From Kiritimatiellales bacterium (GTDB taxonomy: Bacteria; Verrucomicrobiota; Kiritimatiellia; Kiritimatiellales; Pontiellaceae): 41,721 nucleotides of DNA. This document shows positions 38,832-41,721 of this stretch, one piece after another (position 1 is the first letter of the stretch; each line of letters starts with the position of its first letter). The stretch covers positions 1 through 41,721 of the forward strand of contig JAUXGY010000001.1 in NCBI GenBank assembly GCA_030621805.1, in the 5' to 3' direction. The translations under genes were made by a program, and so were the position numbers. Under the pieces are notes generated by a model. The model saw only the letters and a program-made list of their open reading frames with translations. It was not told the origin of the DNA and did no database searches.

Positions 38832-40031
38832 TTACCAGCTAAGGCGGAGGGCGGAGGTTACGCCGTAGCCGTTGTAGTCGTCACCGGTTGACGCGAGGCC
38901 TTTACCAAAGTTGTATTCGACCGCGTTCTGCCATTTGAGTTTGTGGCCGTAAAGATACCAGTTGAAACCCAGTAGCAGGTTGTGTGCAGTTTCAACCCTT
39001 TCATCGGCGTTTTTAGAGGCATAGCGCGACATCTTGACGTCTGCCTGATTGTCGAGGCTGGTCACTCCTGCGTATTGAAGGACGAGTTGTAGGCTATCGG
39101 TAACGTTGTAGAAGGGCATGATATCCACACCGAGCAGGTCGCTTCCGTGGGACTGATCGGCAATGCCTTTGGCTCCGGCCACATCGGCCCAGAGCCCTAG
39201 CTTTTCGTTGATCATCTGCTTGTAGACGAGGGCGACCACGTGTTCGAGGTCTTTTGAGCCGACCGAGTAGTCACTTGTGTAATCGGGATCGTTGTAAACA
39301 TAGTCCAGACGAAGCGATCCTTTGTCTCCAATCTTGTGTCCGGCGGACAGCAGGGCAAAATAGCCGCTTTCAAAGTGTCCGAATTCGTTCTCCTTGCTGG
39401 CGGAAAATCCACCCACTTTATAGGACCAATCTTCGATGGCTCCAGAAAGGCCTGCTCCGGTAAAATACTCTGTGGTGAACCAGAGGTTTTCGGCCACAAT
39501 ACTACGTTCCGGAACGAGAAGTTTTTTGGAGGAGGTAGCACCGTCGAGAGTGAATCCGGCGGACTGTTTTCCTACTTTCACCTTTGCGGCTTTCGAAGAA
39601 CTCCAGCCGACGTAGGCATCGGTCAGGCGGCCATAGAACGCATCCCATGAATCTTCATCCACATCGTTCATATCTCCATCCATTTCAGCGTGCAGGGTGA
39701 AATCGTGGAAGAGCTTGGCTTTAAAACCAAGGCGGAGGCGTCTCCATTCAACATCTTCATATGAAGACTCTTCGCTTTGGAAGGAGTAGGCATCGCCCTG
39801 CAAGCGTCCGGTGAACGCCAGGCTTTGGAGGACGTTCGCGTCGTCGTTGTCGATAAACTTAGCGGTGTCCCAGATTTTATCATAAATTGAGGCGCTGCTG
39901 GATGAGCTTTCAATATCTTCCGCAGACACCTCTGATCCCGGCACGGCGGCACCGAGGTTCTTTTCGGCGAAGCCCGAAAGTGTAGAAATCGCGAGACCCA
40001 AGGTTATGCTGCATATGATTTTTTTATTCAT
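38832..40031 (-). CDS. Outer-membrane porin (phosphate-selective porin O/P-like)
   Basis: A 399-residue protein with an N-terminal signal peptide (MNKKIICSITLGLAISTLSGFA), then alternating amphipathic strands and a C-terminal aromatic residue (ALRLSW), the barrel-assembly signal. FTGRLQGDAYSF, WRRLRLGFKAKLFHDFTLHA, DAYVGWSS and VKVGKQSAGFTLD resemble the OprO/OprP family. No SLH domain is seen. It presumably allows passage of small anions or sugars; selectivity is not predictable. It has a good promoter and terminator of its own, so it is monocistronic. Confidence 0.82.
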   Translation of the reverse strand: MNKKIICSITLGLAISTLSGFAEKNLGAAVPGSEVSAEDIESSSSSASIYDKIWDTAKFIDNDDANVLQSLAFTGRLQGDAYSFQSEESSYEDVEWRRLRLGFKAKLFHDFTLHAEMDGDMNDVDEDSWDAFYGRLTDAYVGWSSSKAAKVKVGKQSAGFTLDGATSSKKLLVPERSIVAENLWFTTEYFTGAGLSGAIEDWSYKVGGFSASKENEFGHFESGYFALLSAGHKIGDKGSLRLDYVYNDPDYTSDYSVGSKDLEHVVALVYKQMINEKLGLWADVAGAKGIADQSHGSDLLGVDIMPFYNVTDSLQLVLQYAGVTSLDNQADVKMSRYASKNADERVETAHNLLLGFNWYLYGHKLKWQNAVEYNFGKGLASTGDDYNGYGVTSALRLSW

Positions 40032-40071
40032 TGGTTAGTACCCTTTGTTTTGGTTCGTTGGTTGTGTGTTC

Positions 40072-40099
40072 ATCTTAAGGTAGAAAGAAAAGCTAACAA
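40072..40099 (-). promoter_or_regulatory. Candidate sigma-70 promoter for the porin
   Basis: On the minus strand TTGTTA (40099-40094) and TAAGAT (40077-40072) are separated by 16 bases and lie 41 bases before the ATG. Both boxes are good matches. The rest of the 274-base gap (40032-40305) shows no gene. Confidence 0.5.
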
Positions 40100-40305
40100 G
40101 GGAGATTGGGAGTCCTCTTTTCAGTCGCGAAATTTTCCGCGCTTGGGTTCCCCTTTGCTCTCCTTTGCATGGGTCAAAGATGGGCGCCGAATGTTAGCGC
40201 TGTGTGAGCGAACCATTAAAGATTGGTATGGGGAAAGAGGGAGGCGATAGGCCAAAAAATGGAACCTTCACACCCGCATCGGAAAGGCCGGGCTTGATCT
40301 ACTCA

Positions 40306-41001
40306 TCAGCGGTTCACGGGGACTAGATTATCGTCGAAGCGGTCGTTTATCTTTGCTTTCTTGATTCGACCCACGTTTTTCTCAAGATTGGAGGGGCTTC
40401 CTTTTATGCAGATTATTTTTCCATTGTCGTCCTCGATAAAAACAAGATAGCCTTTGTACTGGTCTCCGTATTTGTTGCTGTAGGAGCTGTCTGAGTAACT
40501 TACCGAGCGTTGATTTCCGGAAAACTCCACCGTCTTTTGGTGTTCAAAGGAGAATTCATGCTTGGCCTTGTCAAGAATCCATAACTCATCGTCACGAATG
40601 TCTTCTGCGAAAACGTACAGGTGAGCGGTAAACTTCCTGTTCGAGGGGGCTTTGTTTTTTTTGAGCAGGGTTACCTTGCCTTTAATTTTTTCCTTCCTGC
40701 GGGAGTAGCCGTATCCATCGGAAGAAGTCTGTTTGTTTTCCTTCTTGATGTTAACCTCGATATCGATTTTAGGAGGGACTACGTTTTTCAGGTACTCTAG
40801 ATCTTTTTGGCTAAGGCCGTTTTGTGGAACTTTGATCTGTTTTCCTTCCGCTGTTTTTAAAACAACTTTTCCGGAAAAAATCTTTACGAATTCAGCTTCG
40901 ATGGAGTTGCCCTTTTTATCGGTCCATACACGCATTTCAGCATGGACGGTTGTTCCGCCGATCACCCACACAATCAAGATTACAAGCCATTGTTTTTTCA
41001 T
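40306..41001 (-). CDS. Secreted SHD1-domain protein
   Basis: A 231-residue protein from ATG 41001, preceded by GGGGGAAGC. A signal peptide (KKQWLVILIVWVIGGTTVHA) is followed by an SLA1-homology-1-like domain: RVWTDKKGNSIEAEFVKIFS, GKVVLKTAEGKQIKVP and LSQKDLEYL, a small SH3-like beta fold common in secreted proteins of planctomycetes and Verrucomicrobia-like bacteria. The remaining 160 residues are Lys-rich with a Tyr/Ser-rich stretch and no recognised fold. The function is unknown; periplasmic or extracellular location is expected. Its own promoter is likely. Confidence 0.75.
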   Translation of the reverse strand: MKKQWLVILIVWVIGGTTVHAEMRVWTDKKGNSIEAEFVKIFSGKVVLKTAEGKQIKVPQNGLSQKDLEYLKNVVPPKIDIEVNIKKENKQTSSDGYGYSRRKEKIKGKVTLLKKNKAPSNRKFTAHLYVFAEDIRDDELWILDKAKHEFSFEHQKTVEFSGNQRSVSYSDSSYSNKYGDQYKGYLVFIEDDNGKIICIKGSPSNLEKNVGRIKKAKINDRFDDNLVPVNR

Positions 41002-41045
41002 TGCTTCCCCCAACGTTCGTATGCGTTTTTTTCATACAAGAAGCA

Positions 41046-41074
41046 AGTATGCTTAAAATAAGGAGGCTTAACAA
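41046..41074 (-). promoter_or_regulatory. Candidate promoter for the SHD1 protein gene
   Basis: On the minus strand TTGTTA (41074-41069) and CATACT (41051-41046) are separated by 17 bases, 45 bases before the start. A GC-rich dyad at about 41092-41120, just after the topoisomerase stop, could end the upstream transcript but lacks a T-run. Confidence 0.4.
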
Positions 41075-41122
41075 GCAATTTATTATTAAGGCAACGCGGC
41101 CGCGCAAGGTCGCGTCTGCAGA

Positions 41123-41721
41123 TCAATCTTTTTTGTTTTTAGACGGGACTTGTTTTTTATGTGCCGGGCGCCCGTTTTCCTTGCCACTCTTCTGTCGATC
41201 AGCGGAGGGAAGGGCAATGTCGGAGAGGTCGGACTGGGTGCTGAGCAGGAGCAGGCGAAGTTGGTCTTCGATGTGAACGGGATAGGGAAGGACGCGCATT
41301 TGCAACAGGACCTGCACCTGGTTGGGGGTGAGCTTCAAGCCCTTGTATTCCGCGGGCAGAACAAATTTACAGCCCTCTTTCCAGCCGGAACAACCGTAGG
41401 CGATCTTGCCTTTAATGACCTCCTTTCCACAGAGGGGACAATCGCCCAAGCGGTCGGTATCGAGTTTGGAGGATGAACTCTTTTCGATCAGTCCACGGGT
41501 GTAGGAAACAATGCCGTCCATAAAGTCGACCGGGTCGGTTTCCTTGCGTTCGATTTGCTTGAGTTTTTCTTCCCACTCACCCGTCATTTCAGGCGATTTG
41601 AGCAGGGGATCGTGGATCAGGGCAATTAGGCATCGCCCCATATCGGAGGCGCGGATCTGTTTCTTTTCGCGGCGGATATAACTGCGCCGGAGTAGGGTTT
41701 CAATGATGGCGGCGCGGGTGG
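41123..41721 (-). CDS. topB: Type IA DNA topoisomerase (TopB/topoisomerase III-like), C-terminal part
   Basis: The frame is open to the window edge, so the N-terminal catalytic region is missing; about 198 residues are visible. The upstream-open part (TRAAIIETLLRRSYIRREKK) and the following PLLKSPEMTGEWEEKLKQIE are the end of the type IA topoisomerase core, as in TopB. A zinc-finger module follows (CPLCGKEVIKGKIAYGCSG, then CKFVLPAEYKG), ending in a Lys-rich tail. The enzyme relaxes or decatenates DNA. TopB rather than TopA is inferred from SPEMTGEWE and the single terminal zinc finger. Confidence 0.88.
   Translation of the reverse strand, partial: TRAAIIETLLRRSYIRREKKQIRASDMGRCLIALIHDPLLKSPEMTGEWEEKLKQIERKETDPVDFMDGIVSYTRGLIEKSSSSKLDTDRLGDCPLCGKEVIKGKIAYGCSGWKEGCKFVLPAEYKGLKLTPNQVQVLLQMRVLPYPVHIEDQLRLLLLSTQSDLSDIALPSADRQKSGKENGRPAHKKQVPSKNKKD

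Noticed and set aside
40050..40250. 66-codon plus-strand frame in the porin upstream region
   Set aside because: No ribosome binding site, overlaps the porin promoter, and composition is not protein-like.

Overview
The window reads as a chromosome segment of a Gram-negative, anaerobically respiring bacterium of the PVC group, most likely Kiritimatiellota (Pontiella-like). This placement is an inference. It rests on an SHD1-type secreted protein, a GHL10 glycosidase-like lipoprotein or membrane-anchored protein, a beta-barrel porin, a monomeric NADP-isocitrate dehydrogenase, and several intergenic inverted-repeat families of a kind I associate with that phylum. No rRNA, tRNA, CRISPR array, integrase or intact insertion sequence was seen.

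Layout. 1-10 kb is housekeeping: the 3' end of ftsK, a short RodZ-like protein, pgsA, a hypothetical, an SDR oxidoreductase, a metallophosphoesterase/acylphosphatase pair, a methyltransferase, monomeric icd, a LOG-like protein, pcnB and a DUF4186 protein. At 10.0-10.3 kb lies a decayed fragment of a molybdate ABC transporter ATPase (modC). From 10.59 to 30.22 kb there is one unbroken co-directional block of 14 genes for quinol-linked respiration. From 30.26 to 32.84 kb (minus strand) is pyrH-frr-coaC-coaB, with coaC and coaB as separate genes. From 32.9 to 41.7 kb are a GHL10 protein, a polytopic TPR membrane protein, mutS, a porin, an SHD1 protein and the 3' end of a type IA topoisomerase (TopB-like).

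The respiratory block is the main interest. Its first half encodes a GltD-like FAD/NAD(P) oxidoreductase with C-terminal ferredoxin domain, a Rieske protein, a fused b6/subunit-IV cytochrome b, a ten-haem c-type cytochrome with six tandem class-I domains, a Tat-exported 906-residue Nap/Nas-type molybdoenzyme, and NapG- and NapH-like iron-sulfur proteins. A small His-led membrane protein and a second NapH/CcoG-like protein with a duplicated Cys motif follow. The second half is a Nap system proper: NapD, a canonical NapA, a NapB enlarged to four haems, a tetrahaem lipoprotein, and an NrfC/NrfD-type quinol module in place of NapC. Together they suggest quinol (and possibly NAD(P)H) oxidation coupled to two different periplasmic molybdoenzymes.

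Four copies of a double-unit inverted repeat (core GGCAGAATNATT or its ACAAAATNATT variant) sit at gene borders, and one lies inside the apparent reading frame of a respiratory-block gene. Two further palindrome families (CCGCCTTTAGGCGG and GGGATCNNCGATCCC types) also occur.
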